NCBI RefSeq assembly: GCF_008084145.1
Contig: NZ_VSDO01000002.1
Span: forward strand, 496,001-560,000
Direction of reading: 5' to 3'
DNA from: Paenibacillus faecis
Lineage (GTDB): Bacteria > Bacillota > Bacilli > Paenibacillales > Paenibacillaceae
DNA length: 64,000 bases
Shown: positions 46,914 to 54,736 of the stretch, in pieces
How positions within the stretch are numbered: the stretch's first letter is position 1
How the letters are laid out: every line of letters starts with the position of its first letter
The notes under the pieces: model-generated
Told to the model about the DNA's origin: nothing
The model's database searches: none
Seen by the model: only the letters and a program-made list of their open reading frames with translations
Translations under genes and position numbers: made by a program

Positions 46914-47112
46914 AAAATTACCTCCCAAATATTTATACGGCATTATACGCAGATGCCTATAAATGGATTGGGCTAATGCCTAAAAATGCGGGCCTGGACG
47001 CTTATTCAGATGCGGAAGCACGCCAGACCATTGTGTACACCAGATTATTTTTCCAAGTTACTATGAGATCGTTGAACGTCGAAGCCAAAAAAGAAGGGCA
47101 CTATGGCCCTCC

Positions 47113-47310
47113 TCATTTGTCCGTATTTCTCTTGTTGCCCGGCTGTCGAGCTTGATCCTTCGCTTGGTCGTTCTCCACCGGATCATTTAACATTTCGTCG
47201 ACGATATCTTCCAGCATGTCCGTGGAGGCTGTGCCGTTATCGGCCTCGGGGATGGGGTCGACTCCCGGGCCGTAGCCTAAGCCTTTGAACTCTTCTTTTT
47301 TGCGATCCAT
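47113..47310 (-). CDS. small acidic hypothetical protein
   Basis: The ATG at 47310 follows AAGGAAGG (65 aa). The protein is hydrophilic and acidic (GVDPIPEADNGTASTDMLED, then NDPVENDQAKDQARQ), probably disordered, with no membrane segment or recognised domain. It lies between two short genes of the same strand. Confidence 0.5.
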   Translation of the reverse strand: MDRKKEEFKGLGYGPGVDPIPEADNGTASTDMLEDIVDEMLNDPVENDQAKDQARQPGNKRNTDK

Positions 47311-47376
47311 GAATAACACCTTCCTTTGCGGATTTAAAAGGCGGACGTTTCTGTACAGCTATTAGGCCGCATCCGG

Positions 47377-47742
47377 CTAAGCAAACAACAGAAAATACAT
47401 CAGAAAAAAGAGAAGGCCGAATAGGATCAGCATCAAAATCAGAATCAAGCTGACGATGATGTAAGAGGAGCGGAATTCATTCCGGTTGATCTGCGTCCGC
47501 TTTATGCGATATTCCAGGGCGGCGGCCACGATGACGGCGGTTCCGAAAACGAGCGATCCCATTCCCGCAATTACGGAAAAAACCCGGGCAATCTCGCTGT
47601 AGGTGGAGTTAAATACCAATCCGGCGGCGAGAAAGCCTATGCCGATGATCGAGACGCTCGTGCGAATCCAGGCCAAAAACGTCCGCTCATTAGCTAAATG
47701 CTGCTGAACATAACGGTTTTCCGTATTGGTATGCTCCTCCAA
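47377..47742 (-). CDS. DUF202 (YidH-like) membrane protein
   Basis: The TTG at 47742 is preceded by GGGAGG; upstream in-frame codons overlap the site. The 121 aa contain the family signature LANERTFLAWIRTSVSIIGIG near residues 16-36, then three membrane segments. The function is unknown. Confidence 0.82.
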   Translation of the reverse strand: MEEHTNTENRYVQQHLANERTFLAWIRTSVSIIGIGFLAAGLVFNSTYSEIARVFSVIAGMGSLVFGTAVIVAAALEYRIKRTQINRNEFRSSYIIVSLILILMLILFGLLFFLMYFLLFA

Positions 47743-47885
47743 TGTGCCATTCCTCCCTCCCGTCACTTCCCATTACCCGTTTCAATCGCCCGATCTTACT
47801 TTCGGACTAAATAAATGAGTTTATAGGGGAGAAGCAGCGGGGTTGTTCACTCGAATCTGTTCGTTCATCTGGTTTTTAGTCTGCT

Positions 47886-48842
47886 TCAAGGGGTCTGTTT
47901 TATCCATGCGATGGCGGTAAGGGAGCCGGCTTCGAGAACTTTGGCGGGGTAACGGAGCGCGTTCGTATCGGCAATCCAGAGTTCTTTTGCGGATTCCTGC
48001 CCTTCACATCCCGACAAATAAGCGATGCGCCGGCCGTCCGGAGACCAGCTGACCGGAGTGGAGAAGCACGAGGATACCGCCCAGGTCGCGATCTGTCCGC
48101 CTTCTCTGCGGTCTGTCTGTATATAGGAGATGTATCGGTTTTGAATCAAAGAAGTGGCGCTGTAAGCGATGCGCGAGGAATCGGGAGACCAGGCGGGATT
48201 ATAGTTTTTTGCCTCAGGCCCCCCTTCAAGACGGGTCGTTTGGCCGGTCGCCAGGTTAACTACGCTGATCAGGGAGATGCTGGCCCCCGGAGACGTATAC
48301 AGGGCGAATCGTCCGTCAGGGGAGAGGCGAACATCGTGCAGCGGCCCTTCCTCATTCCGGGTTAGCTGCCGTACGTTCGTTCCGTTCGGGTTAATTTGAT
48401 ATAGCTGTACGTTACCGATAGGATCGGGCGCGGCATAAAGCAGAGAGGTTCCCGATGGAAACCACCCGGCGTCCGTGGCGCCGACTGTGGCAATAACGGT
48501 ATGTCGATGGGAATCCAAGTGATAAATAACGATGCGTCCTTCTTTGACATAACTCAGATACCCGTTATCCGGGGACCAGTCCAGCAGGGTGTAAGGTTCG
48601 AGCCGATCCAGTTGAGCCAGCGATCCGCTTCGCAGATCAAGGGCGTAAAGGATGGAATTCCTGCCGATAAAGGCTAGACGGCGGCCATCCCGGGAGGGAT
48701 AGGGCACAGAAAAAGCCTCGGCGAGTCCCCGGGTAAGCCGGATGATCCACCGAGTCAGGGGAACATATGCCCAGATGTCATAGCCTGCTGGCCCCGTGCC
48801 CGCGGTAAACAGAATCTTTTCCCGATACAACGATAAACTCAT
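47886..48842 (-). CDS. TolB-like beta-propeller (PD40) protein
   Basis: The 318 aa are made of WD40-like/PD40 repeats, seen as recurring blocks such as SPDNGYLSYVKEGR, SPDGRFALYTSPG, SPDSSRIAYSATS and SPDGRRIAYLSG. No signal peptide is present, so it should be cytoplasmic, unlike TolB. It is probably a protein- or ligand-binding propeller. The start follows GGAAGGTGG. Confidence 0.8.
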   Translation of the reverse strand: MSLSLYREKILFTAGTGPAGYDIWAYVPLTRWIIRLTRGLAEAFSVPYPSRDGRRLAFIGRNSILYALDLRSGSLAQLDRLEPYTLLDWSPDNGYLSYVKEGRIVIYHLDSHRHTVIATVGATDAGWFPSGTSLLYAAPDPIGNVQLYQINPNGTNVRQLTRNEEGPLHDVRLSPDGRFALYTSPGASISLISVVNLATGQTTRLEGGPEAKNYNPAWSPDSSRIAYSATSLIQNRYISYIQTDRREGGQIATWAVSSCFSTPVSWSPDGRRIAYLSGCEGQESAKELWIADTNALRYPAKVLEAGSLTAIAWIKQTP

Positions 48843-48904
48843 TCGCTTTCCACCTTCCGAATTTGAACTGCTAACAGTCTATTCGAGAGTTGAAATTGGG
48901 CGAA

Positions 48905-48938
48905 TAGGGAAAAAAGAAAGAGACCTTATAAAGGCCTC
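48905..48938 (-). terminator. terminator after the YjfB-like gene
   Basis: On the minus strand GAGGCCTT pairs with AAGGTCTC through one G-U pair and is followed by TTTCTTTTTT, about 30 bases after the YjfB-like stop. Confidence 0.8.
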
Positions 48939-48963
48939 TTCCTAAATGTCGCGACAAGTCGGG

Positions 48964-49140
48964 TTAAACTTTAATGTCGATGTTACCGCCCAGGTTCGGG
49001 TTTACGCTTTGCTCCATCATTTTTATCAGGGCTTGTCCTTCCGTAACCGTCTGCTCCTTCGCCATCTTCAGCACCGAGATGCCCACGGCCTGCTTCAGGC
49101 TGCTTTGGGACAATGCGGTGGATAAGGCTCCAATGTCCAT
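48964..49140 (-). CDS. YjfB-like small putative motility protein
   Basis: A 58-aa ORF on the minus strand starts at an ATG eight bases after GAGGAGGAG. MDIGALSTALSQSSLKQAVG and the end PNLGGNIDIKV match the YjfB family, whose gene in B. subtilis belongs to the SigD (motility) regulon. It is shorter than 60 codons and easily missed. A good terminator follows. Confidence 0.85.
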   Translation of the reverse strand: MDIGALSTALSQSSLKQAVGISVLKMAKEQTVTEGQALIKMMEQSVNPNLGGNIDIKV

Positions 49141-49303
49141 GTTTGCTCCTCCTCGCCTATGGAATGAGTATACTCCGTTATTATCGGTTCCCGGAGGGGA
49201 AATCTTGAAGGATCATAAATCATATCGGTGAGACGACGATTCCTTCACAATAAGTGTTGGGTAGGGCAATATTAGAATAATTATACCATTGGAGGTTATA
49301 TCT

Positions 49304-49873
49304 ATGAAAAAAACGGCGTATATTGCGGGTTCATTTCTTCTTGGCGTGATGGTGGCAGCCTCGGCCGGAACGGTTTCAGCTAAAGTGAAGAGTTTAATCG
49401 GTCAGAAGGTAACGGGAGAAGTGTCGGTGGTGGTTAACGGTAGCCCGTTGGAAGACAAGGGTGCTGTGATCGACGGGAAAACAACAGTCCCGATTCGCCC
49501 TTTAGCTGATGCGCTAGAAGCCGATTTTAAATACAAAGGGGGTACGATTTATATTGAATCCGAGCAGCCCGCAAAGGACGCTTCCAATAAATATTCGGAT
49601 ATGACGAATCGAGAACATCTCGAAGAAAGCAAGAGGCAGTTGGAAAACAGAATTTCCTATCTAATCAACGAAAAAAAGAATTTTTCAGAACTCATTGAAA
49701 TGTCCGAAAAACGAAAGGCTTCAGCCACAGATCAAAAATTAAAAAGACTAGAAGAAGAAATTAAAGATCTTAAGGATAGTATCCAAACCAGGTTGGAACC
49801 CGAACTCGAAAGATGTTTGCTGGAATGGGGGCAGGTGCAGTCGGTTATGTCGAAACTTGAGAAGGGGAAATGA
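49304..49873 (+). CDS. secreted protein with copper-amine-oxidase-N-like domain and coiled coil
   Basis: The ATG at 49304 follows GGAGG (189 aa). A signal peptide (cleavage near VSA) is followed by a short stalk/copper amine oxidase N-like domain (VVVNGSPLEDKGAVIDGKTT, PIRPLADAL) and a long charged coiled coil from about 105 to 185 (KRLEEEIKDLKDSIQTRLEP). It is the second of three such proteins in this window and may be a surface spacer. Confidence 0.75.
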   Translation: MKKTAYIAGSFLLGVMVAASAGTVSAKVKSLIGQKVTGEVSVVVNGSPLEDKGAVIDGKTTVPIRPLADALEADFKYKGGTIYIESEQPAKDASNKYSDMTNREHLEESKRQLENRISYLINEKKNFSELIEMSEKRKASATDQKLKRLEEEIKDLKDSIQTRLEPELERCLLEWGQVQSVMSKLEKGK

Positions 49874-50012
49874 TGTCCGGGCAGAATTATGCGAGGCATA
49901 AAATCAATTTGAACAAATCTCTACTTTGTCCCTCACTAAATGCATTTTCAGTGAATAAATTGATGAAATGACAGTTCATTAGTAGTGTTATTAGGTAATG
50001 GGGGAAGGAAGA

Positions 50013-50321
50013 ATGGCTGCTCGAACTCAAAAAAATAAACAGACTAAGCGGGTGCAGAGAAACAAACAAAGTTCTCCCCCTATTTTTCAAGGAAACAAAA
50101 AACTTGAGCTCGTCGTTGCAGCCCTGCTTTTAACGGGAAGGCTTAAAGTGGATTCGGTTCAGTTGTATACAGATTCATCATTATTCGTCAGCCTCGTTGG
50201 CAAATTTAAAACATTGAATAATGACACTGTCGATAAACTTGTTAATTTTATGAATGAAAATGGAAATATCACTTTAAACGACTTTATGGAAGCATTGAAA
50301 AAGAAGACGGGTAACAGCTAA
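50013..50321 (+). CDS. hypothetical protein with basic N-terminus
   Basis: The ATG at 50013 follows GGAAGGAAG (102 aa). A Lys/Arg/Gln-rich first 25 residues precede a mixed alpha domain with ELVVAALLLTGRLKVDSVQL and a C-terminal helix. I recognise no family. It appears to be in an operon with the small membrane protein that follows 27 bases later. Its base composition is more AT-rich than the neighbours, suggesting transfer. Confidence 0.6.
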   Translation: MAARTQKNKQTKRVQRNKQSSPPIFQGNKKLELVVAALLLTGRLKVDSVQLYTDSSLFVSLVGKFKTLNNDTVDKLVNFMNENGNITLNDFMEALKKKTGNS

Positions 50322-50348
50322 ATAAAACTTCAAGAGCAGGTGAAGGAT

Positions 50349-50468
50349 ATGAGTAATTTTGATGGAGAAAATTTTGCTAACAATGTTCTCCTAATTATTG
50401 TCATTACGTTGCTGATATTCGGATCCACCGATATTGAGAATCTGTCCGGTGCTCCGACTGCGACTTAA
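50349..50468 (+). CDS. 39-aa single-membrane-segment protein
   Basis: An ATG preceded by GGTGAAGGA starts a 39-aa ORF: MSNFDGENFANN, one hydrophobic helix (VLLIIVITLLIFG), then STDIENLSGAPTAT. The layout resembles YjcZ/SscA-like sporulation proteins, but no clear signature is present. It is the second gene of a small pair at the border of the tRNA-Val island. Confidence 0.5.
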   Translation: MSNFDGENFANNVLLIIVITLLIFGSTDIENLSGAPTAT

Positions 50469-50507
50469 GCGGGGAAAATGGATATTTGGCTCAATTTTAA
50501 AATTGTC

Positions 50508-50623
50508 CCCCAATATAGGTTTTTTGGTCCCTTATTAAATCGCAAGACAAAAAAGAAGCCTTGCTACACCAAGCTTCTTAGCTATGATCTGTAGTGGGCT
50601 CGAACCACTGACCCCCACCCTGT
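50508..50623 (-). repeat. displaced copy of the tRNA-Val 3' half (att-like, left boundary)
   Basis: 50508-50542 is identical to 53123-53157, and 50580-50623 is identical to 53196-53239 (44 bases including the T arm, variable loop and anticodon arm of tRNA-Val); the stretch between is similar but diverged, with a degraded terminator. This copy lacks the tRNA 5' half, as expected for the far end of an element integrated at the tRNA 3' end. Confidence 0.85.
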
Positions 50624-51029
50624 TAAGAATGTTTTTTATTTTGTTGAATATTGTTGGAGTGCGAAAACCCTTAGTATATAAGGGGTTTTCTTGTTCGTAT
50701 CATTGTTCGTGTTTGTTGGTTTTTGGTGCCGATATTTAACTTTCGGCACCAGATTTGGCACCAGAAATTTGGAGTATCGAGAGAAGGTGAGGCCACTTTT
50801 CTATACTTGAATTATCTAAAAGTTGGATGGGCCGGATTCCAAGTTGCCCACCCTGAATGGGCTTTACCCGATCGCTTTAGGATAAAAAAATCGGATATCG
50901 AATTGGCAGCAATTAGGGATTGGCTGAAATAGGCAAGGTAGCCCGTAACAAATATCTTGGAGGATTTCCGAAATAAAGAGGCGAGCCAGTGTAAGAAGTG
51001 CTGCCTGGTCATGGCTTTTAATTCGAATT
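50624..51029. other. island interior next to the left att-like repeat
   Basis: Contains an AAAACCCTT/AAGGGGTTTT hairpin (about 50666-50691) followed by TCTTG, an inverted repeat GGTGCCGA/TCGGCACC (50725-50732, 50743-50750) and a direct repeat GGCACCAGA (50745-50753, 50757-50765). The latter resemble integrase arm sites. A 69-codon frame from 50723 has no ribosome site and I do not call it a gene. No integrase remains. Confidence 0.55.
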
Positions 51030-51037
51030 ACATGCTC

Positions 51038-51430
51038 TTAGTCAGATGAACCAGTAGCGGTTACTTCTACTACAAGGTCATTAAAATCTCCATCATCCAC
51101 AAAATCGTCAAACCCCACTACATTTTGCTCATTTACCCGGACTTTGCTCTGAAGCCACCTTCCACCGTCTGATGTCGGAAAAAAGGCCCATCCAGCTATG
51201 CAGTACGTTGCAATGATATCATTAAAGCCGTGTAGGACTATGCTCTGAAAATCGGAAGTACTATATTTTTCAGTGTACTTAAGTTTTTCAGGTCCGTAGA
51301 TGCCAATACCTTGTGGTCTACTTGCATTGACTGAAAAGGTGAGCTTCCTATTTTCCCCCGCAGGAATATCAATTGAAACATAAGTCTCCCTAGCCAATTC
51401 GTCTAAACTTGCCGGAAAAATTAATGCCAT
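51038..51430 (-). CDS. hypothetical protein with DxDGDFNDL motif (DUF4114/lectin-like end)
   Basis: The ATG at 51430 follows GAGGTGG (130 aa). A beta-rich domain with IDIPAGENRKLTFSVNA is followed by GFDDFVDDGDFNDLVVEVTA, the acidic pattern found at the end of DUF4114-type calcium-binding/lectin-like domains. No signal peptide is present. It lies in the decayed tRNA-Val island and appears intact. Confidence 0.6.
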   Translation of the reverse strand: MALIFPASLDELARETYVSIDIPAGENRKLTFSVNASRPQGIGIYGPEKLKYTEKYSTSDFQSIVLHGFNDIIATYCIAGWAFFPTSDGGRWLQSKVRVNEQNVVGFDDFVDDGDFNDLVVEVTATGSSD

Positions 51431-51486
51431 AACTTCCACCTCTTAAGTTTATTTATCGTAAGTATGTGGAGTGTATGTTTTTTTAT

Positions 51487-51929
51487 TCACCAATTAAACT
51501 GATCAAATATCCCCACATCAACCCGCCTGTGCGACGCATGCAGGAACGCAATGATATTCCCGTTGTTCTTTGCCGGGAGCTTTTCGAAATGATCTCTCAC
51601 CTGGTCCTCCCATTGCTTCACCGTAATGTCGGAGGATTTCAGGTGATCTATCTGATTCATAATCCATCCATACTGATCTGTTGTTACCCTCATATGCTGT
51701 TTATTCTTTTTCTGGCTGAAGTATTTCAAATAGGTTTTTATATAGGGATTTTCGTAAATATCCAGCCCCCACGACATGATCTTGCCGCGCTCATTTTTGA
51801 CCGGGTTCCCAGTTGCTCGAGCTCCTTCATGCCGGCGCGGATACTGTCCTTTCCCTCGGTCGTGTGCCTGACCAGCTCGTCAATGTAAAAACGGAAACTG
51901 TCAAGTTTGGAGAGCATGTACGCCAGCAG
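51487..51929 (-). pseudogene. phage/plasmid-type replication protein fragment (wHTH), frameshifted
   Basis: Read from 51929 down, LLAYMLSKLDSFRFYIDELV and GKDSIRAGMKELEQLG match the winged helix-turn-helix of DnaD-like replication proteins. The frame is lost near 51808-51812; another frame continues with NPVKNERGKIMSWGLDIYENP and later WEDQVRDHFEKLPAKNNGNIIAFLHA. The 5' end is missing: it is fused in frame to the DNA ligase remnant. Confidence 0.72.
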
Positions 51930-52389
51930 CCCACGGGCCTTGATCTGTTCAAACAAAGCTTCGCCCACACCTTTCAACATACGGGACAACGCCAAAATTT
52001 GCGTTTGGCATCGTCAGGCCGGCGAGGATTTCTTTGCGCTAAAGGAGCGGCAACTTCCGCAGGTCCTCGCCTTTGTACCGCAGAATGTCGAACACAGCAT
52101 AATAGGCCGGAAGGGTAGCGGAGAGGCGTGCAATTTTGCCGGCGCGCTTCGCCTGGAACCGAGTCATTACCGACTCGAAATCGGACACCCCGGTCGCCGG
52201 GTCCACGCATGCGATTTCACCGTCAAGTTCGATGTCGTGTGAAAATAAACCGCAGCTAATCTCCGGGTACTGCCGAGTGCAGGGTGGACGTTAGCGGACT
52301 CTTGCGAGAAGATCAACCGGTGTCCGTGATTTTCGGTTCAAATATGGAGCGCGGATCGCTGAACGGACCGGGGCTGTTGTGAGTAACAT
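51930..52389 (-). pseudogene. ATP-dependent DNA ligase remnant with several lesions
   Basis: Starting near the ATG at 52389, one frame gives FSDPRSIFEPKI, the stretch around the catalytic lysine (KxDG motif); a missing base then shifts to the frame HRLIFSQESANV, and a further shift leads to TRQYPE and ELDGEIACVDPATGVSDFE, then YYAVFDILRYKGEDLRKLPL. A TAG interrupts at 52041-52039, and an extra base in the AAA near 51981 shifts to VGEALFEQIKARGL. It resembles LigD-like ligase domains of Paenibacillus; it cannot make an active enzyme. Confidence 0.75.
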
Positions 52390-52543
52390 TGGATCAATAA
52401 ATTTAAAACACCTCTTTACCGATTATAGCGTTTGGCTATCCAGTAGTGAGGCGGTAAGTTATGGGCGAGTTGTTATCCGCGACCATCACAACGCATAGGG
52501 CGAAGTTGCTCGCCGCATAATACTACCAACAGGAGGTGTATTG

Positions 52544-52672
52544 ATGGATAAGAAGAATAATGCGAAGCACAGCTCCAAGCAAGTAAAAAAGAAATTAGGT
52601 GTTCCAAATCTTAATACGGAATTTGCTGATGCAGATCCCCCTAAAGGAACGTCCCAAAAGTCGAAGCAATAA
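52544..52672 (+). CDS. small basic hydrophilic protein (42 aa)
   Basis: AGGAGGTG precedes the ATG at 52544 (a TTG directly before it is in frame). The 42 aa are Lys-rich and hydrophilic (MDKKNNAKHSSKQVKKKLGV ... DPPKGTSQKSKQ), reminiscent of small acid-soluble spore proteins, but no family signature is certain. A terminator follows at once. It lies in the island but has intact signals. Confidence 0.6.
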   Translation: MDKKNNAKHSSKQVKKKLGVPNLNTEFADADPPKGTSQKSKQ

Positions 52673-52680
52673 AATGACAT

Positions 52681-52716
52681 AAGACCACCGAGGCATAAGC
52701 CAAAGTGGTCTTTTCG
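52681..52716. terminator. terminator after the 42-aa protein gene
   Basis: AAGACCAC (52681-52688) pairs with GTGGTCTT (52705-52712), followed by TTTTCG-type T-rich DNA. Confidence 0.75.
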
Positions 52717-52729
52717 TTGTCTCGCCTTT

Positions 52730-52930
52730 TTACTTATAGGTAGCAGACGTTGCAGTATATTCATTCACTTCGAACGTTAGGATATTGTTGAAAATAACGT
52801 AATCAGTACGTTTGCTGAACGGTCCTTTGTTGTTATTGTGCTTGTCAATTGCGTATTTGGATGGGCCGCTGCCGGCATCCTTTGCATCATACCAATTGTG
52901 GTATTTTCCTGTTAGAGAAACCAGAAGCAA
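52730..52930 (-). pseudogene. C-terminal fragment of an unidentified gene
   Basis: The minus-strand frame gives about 66 codons with coding-like content (KYHNWYDAKDAGSGPSKYAI ... RTDYVIFNNILTFEVNEYTA) but has no ribosome site and only a TTG/CTG-type beginning, so it looks like the end of a truncated gene. I do not recognise the family. Confidence 0.35.
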
Positions 52931-53122
52931 ATTGAATTACCTTAATGGAACAGCTACCGGAAAACCAAAGATAGATATAAATTTACCACATGGTGGATTA
53001 CCAGTGGCCGCTTTATATTTGAATTTAGTTTAAATCCCTCTACTGGAAGTAGCAAAATTAATTCTATGAAAATAGACAAAACGGTCTAAAAAAAATTAAA
53101 AATTGATGAGACCCCAATTCGG
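52931..53122. other. non-coding right part of the island
   Basis: AT-rich DNA with short broken frames on both strands (for example GKPKIDINLPHGGLPVAALY and, in another frame, YKFTTWWITSGRFIFEFSL). No start signals or RNA genes are seen. Confidence 0.4.
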
Positions 53123-53239
53123 CCCCAATATAGGTTTTTTGGTCCCTTATTAAATCGTAAGAAAAAAGAAGAGCCCTTGCTACGCAAGGGCTCTCAGCTA
53201 TGATCTGTAGTGGGCTCGAACCACTGACCCCCACCCTGT
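53123..53239 (-). repeat. att-like direct repeat, right copy (within the intact tRNA-Val)
   Basis: Matches 50508-50623 as two identical blocks (35 and 44 bases) separated by a diverged terminator. The second block forms the 3' half of the intact tRNA-Val; identity stops two bases into the anticodon arm's far side. Confidence 0.85.
53167..53194 (-). terminator. terminator of tRNA-Val
   Basis: On the minus strand AGAGCCCTTGC pairs with GCAAGGGCTCT and runs into TCTTTTTTC, seven bases after the tRNA 3' end. Confidence 0.88.
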
Positions 53240-53273
53240 CAAGATGGTGCTCTCCCAGCTGAGCTAACAGATC
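53201..53273 (-). tRNA. tRNA-Val (GAC)
   Basis: A 73-base cloverleaf with acceptor GATCTGT/ACAGATC, anticodon loop TTGACAG (anticodon GAC) and T arm AGTGGTTCGAGCCCACT. CCA is not encoded. Its 3' half is duplicated 2.6 kb to the left, marking it as an integration site. Confidence 0.9.
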
Positions 53274-53412
53274 AGAATATAGTGAAGACAAAATTTATAT
53301 TAGCAGGAACATAGGGAGATGTCAATTCTTTTTTTCTGAATAGGTGCGGTTATCCGGGCAACAATGAGAACTAGAACCCAAGACACTCATTTGCCAAGGA
53401 GGTAAAAACCTT

Positions 53413-53703
53413 ATGTTCAAACGCAAACTTACGGCCCTTCCCAAGCGCCCTATACGCAAGGGGGTTCTGGGAATGACCGTCGCCTTGGCGTTTATGACTT
53501 TGGCTGGCGGATGTATGCTGGCTCCAAGCCAGGCCACTCTGGACCGGCAAGCGGTCGCTTCGCCTTGGTGGCTTGGTCCCTTCGTCACCGATGGCGTCTA
53601 TGCGCCGACCGTGGAGGAAGAGGTCTACTCGAAAGAGACCATCATCCATCCCCAAAGCGAAGAGCCAAGCTCGGGCTACTCTTCGTCCCATTTGCGGGAG
53701 TAG
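53413..53703 (+). CDS. small hypothetical lipoprotein
   Basis: The start follows AAGGAGG (96 aa). A long basic N-terminus (MFKRKLTALPKRPIRKG), a hydrophobic helix and the lipobox LAGGC near residue 34 suggest membrane anchoring. The mature part is short (about 60 aa), Pro/Ser/Glu-rich and probably unstructured. No family recognised. Confidence 0.65.
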   Translation: MFKRKLTALPKRPIRKGVLGMTVALAFMTLAGGCMLAPSQATLDRQAVASPWWLGPFVTDGVYAPTVEEEVYSKETIIHPQSEEPSSGYSSSHLRE

Positions 53704-53786
53704 CCTTTTTTGGTGACATAGAACATGGAGGCGATCAATAACACCGCGATAAGCACAGCCGCTGCGATCGTAACGCCCATAACCAT
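53676..53786 (-). CDS. YtzI-like 36-aa membrane protein
   Basis: An ATG at 53786, after GGGAGAGGGG, starts 36 codons: one membrane helix (GVTIAAAVLIAVLLIASMFY) followed by VTKKGYSRKWDEE. The helix plus TKKGYSxK tail is like YtzI of B. subtilis. Its 3' end overlaps the convergent lipoprotein gene by 28 bases, so one of the two ends may be misjudged. Confidence 0.6.
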   Translation of the reverse strand: MVMGVTIAAAVLIAVLLIASMFYVTKKGYSRKWDEE

Positions 53787-53910
53787 AGCCGGATCGACCC
53801 CTCTCCCAAATAAATCGCTTCTGCAACCAACTATACACGAAAACGGTTTTTTTGTATAATGTTGCAGTTCAATGTTTATTGATGTAACACCATCTAGGGG
53901 AGGCATGTAA

Positions 53911-54357
53911 ATGGCTGCAGTGATTATACATGTGGAGACGCAGGAGCAATTGGAGCATTGTCTTGAAATTCGCAAGGAAGTGTTCGTCAAGGAACAGAAT
54001 GTCCCGATCGATCTGGAAATCGATGAATTCGACAAGCTTAGCCCGGATGTGCATCATGTCCTGGTGGAGGTCGACGGGACCTACGCGGCAACCGGGAGAT
54101 TGACGTACTATAAGGACAATTCGGCCAAAATGCAGCGGATCGCCGTGCGCCAAGCGTTCCGCTCCCATGGGATCGGAAAAATCCTGCTTATCGCGCTGGA
54201 GGAGCTGGCGAGAGAGCTGGCCCTTTCGCAATCGGTACTGGATGCGCAATGCCAGGCCGAAGGCTTCTACCGCAAGCTCGGCTACGAAACGATTTCCACC
54301 GAGCCGTTCGATGACGCGGGGATTCCGCATGTACGGATGGTCAAACCGCTCAAGTAG
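53911..54357 (+). CDS. GNAT family N-acetyltransferase (YjcF/ElaA-like)
   Basis: The 148 aa are a single GNAT domain: EIRKEVFVKEQNVPIDLEID near 22-41 is the ElaA/YjcF N-terminal pattern, QAFRSHGIGKILL near 85 the acetyl-CoA loop, and AEGFYRKLGYE near 115 the end of the fold. The start follows GGGGAGG. The substrate is unknown. Confidence 0.87.
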   Translation: MAAVIIHVETQEQLEHCLEIRKEVFVKEQNVPIDLEIDEFDKLSPDVHHVLVEVDGTYAATGRLTYYKDNSAKMQRIAVRQAFRSHGIGKILLIALEELARELALSQSVLDAQCQAEGFYRKLGYETISTEPFDDAGIPHVRMVKPLK

Positions 54358-54429
54358 ATTCATATTCTGCGAAAAACAGGACATGCTATACCCATCACCC
54401 AAACTCAAACAGAGGAGATGTGAGGGCAG

Positions 54430-54669
54430 ATGGCTATGGATACAAGAGAAAGGTTTATTGCGGTGCAAAAAAACGGCGACGGAGATCTGACCGCTTTTAA
54501 AACCTCAAGCGGCCGCGTTTTGGATTACGAGCAGGCCAAGCGCGAGGTCCAGGCCGGAGCGATTGCCGGGGCCAACCTGTTTAAGGGAAGGGACGGAGAA
54601 ATGTACATCCGGAGCGATGCGGACGGCGATCCGAGCAACAACTTGGACGCGCTCCCTCGTTTTGAGTAA
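54430..54669 (+). CDS. DUF3892 family protein
   Basis: A 79-aa single-domain protein: RFIAVQKNGDGDLTAFKTSS, LDYEQAKREVQAGAIAGAN and a C-terminal GEMYIRSDADGDPSNNL. DUF3892 proteins are small and of unknown function. GAGGAG lies about 12 bases upstream; an ATG two codons later is an alternative start. Likely in one transcript with the acetyltransferase. Confidence 0.8.
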   Translation: MAMDTRERFIAVQKNGDGDLTAFKTSSGRVLDYEQAKREVQAGAIAGANLFKGRDGEMYIRSDADGDPSNNLDALPRFE

Positions 54670-54694
54670 ATCCTTGAAATTCCATAACTTAAAC

Positions 54695-54729
54695 AAGCAG
54701 CCCGACCGTGAATTCCGGCCGGGCTGCTT
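54695..54729. terminator. terminator between the DUF3892 and hydrolase genes
   Basis: AAGCAGCCCG (54695-54704) pairs with CGGGCTGCTT (54720-54729), followed by CTCTTTGTT. It lies between convergent genes. Confidence 0.8.
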
Positions 54730-54736
54730 CTCTTTG

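Noticed and set aside
46871..47155. Forward frame of 94 codons opposite the YuzF-like and acidic protein genes
   Set aside because: It is antisense to two genes with good ribosome sites and has no own start signal.
50723..50932. Forward frame of 69 codons with GWAGFQVAHPE
   Set aside because: No ribosome site, and the peptide pattern GWAGFQVAHP recurs as a translated artefact of non-coding repeats in other genomes as I recall; not supported as a gene.
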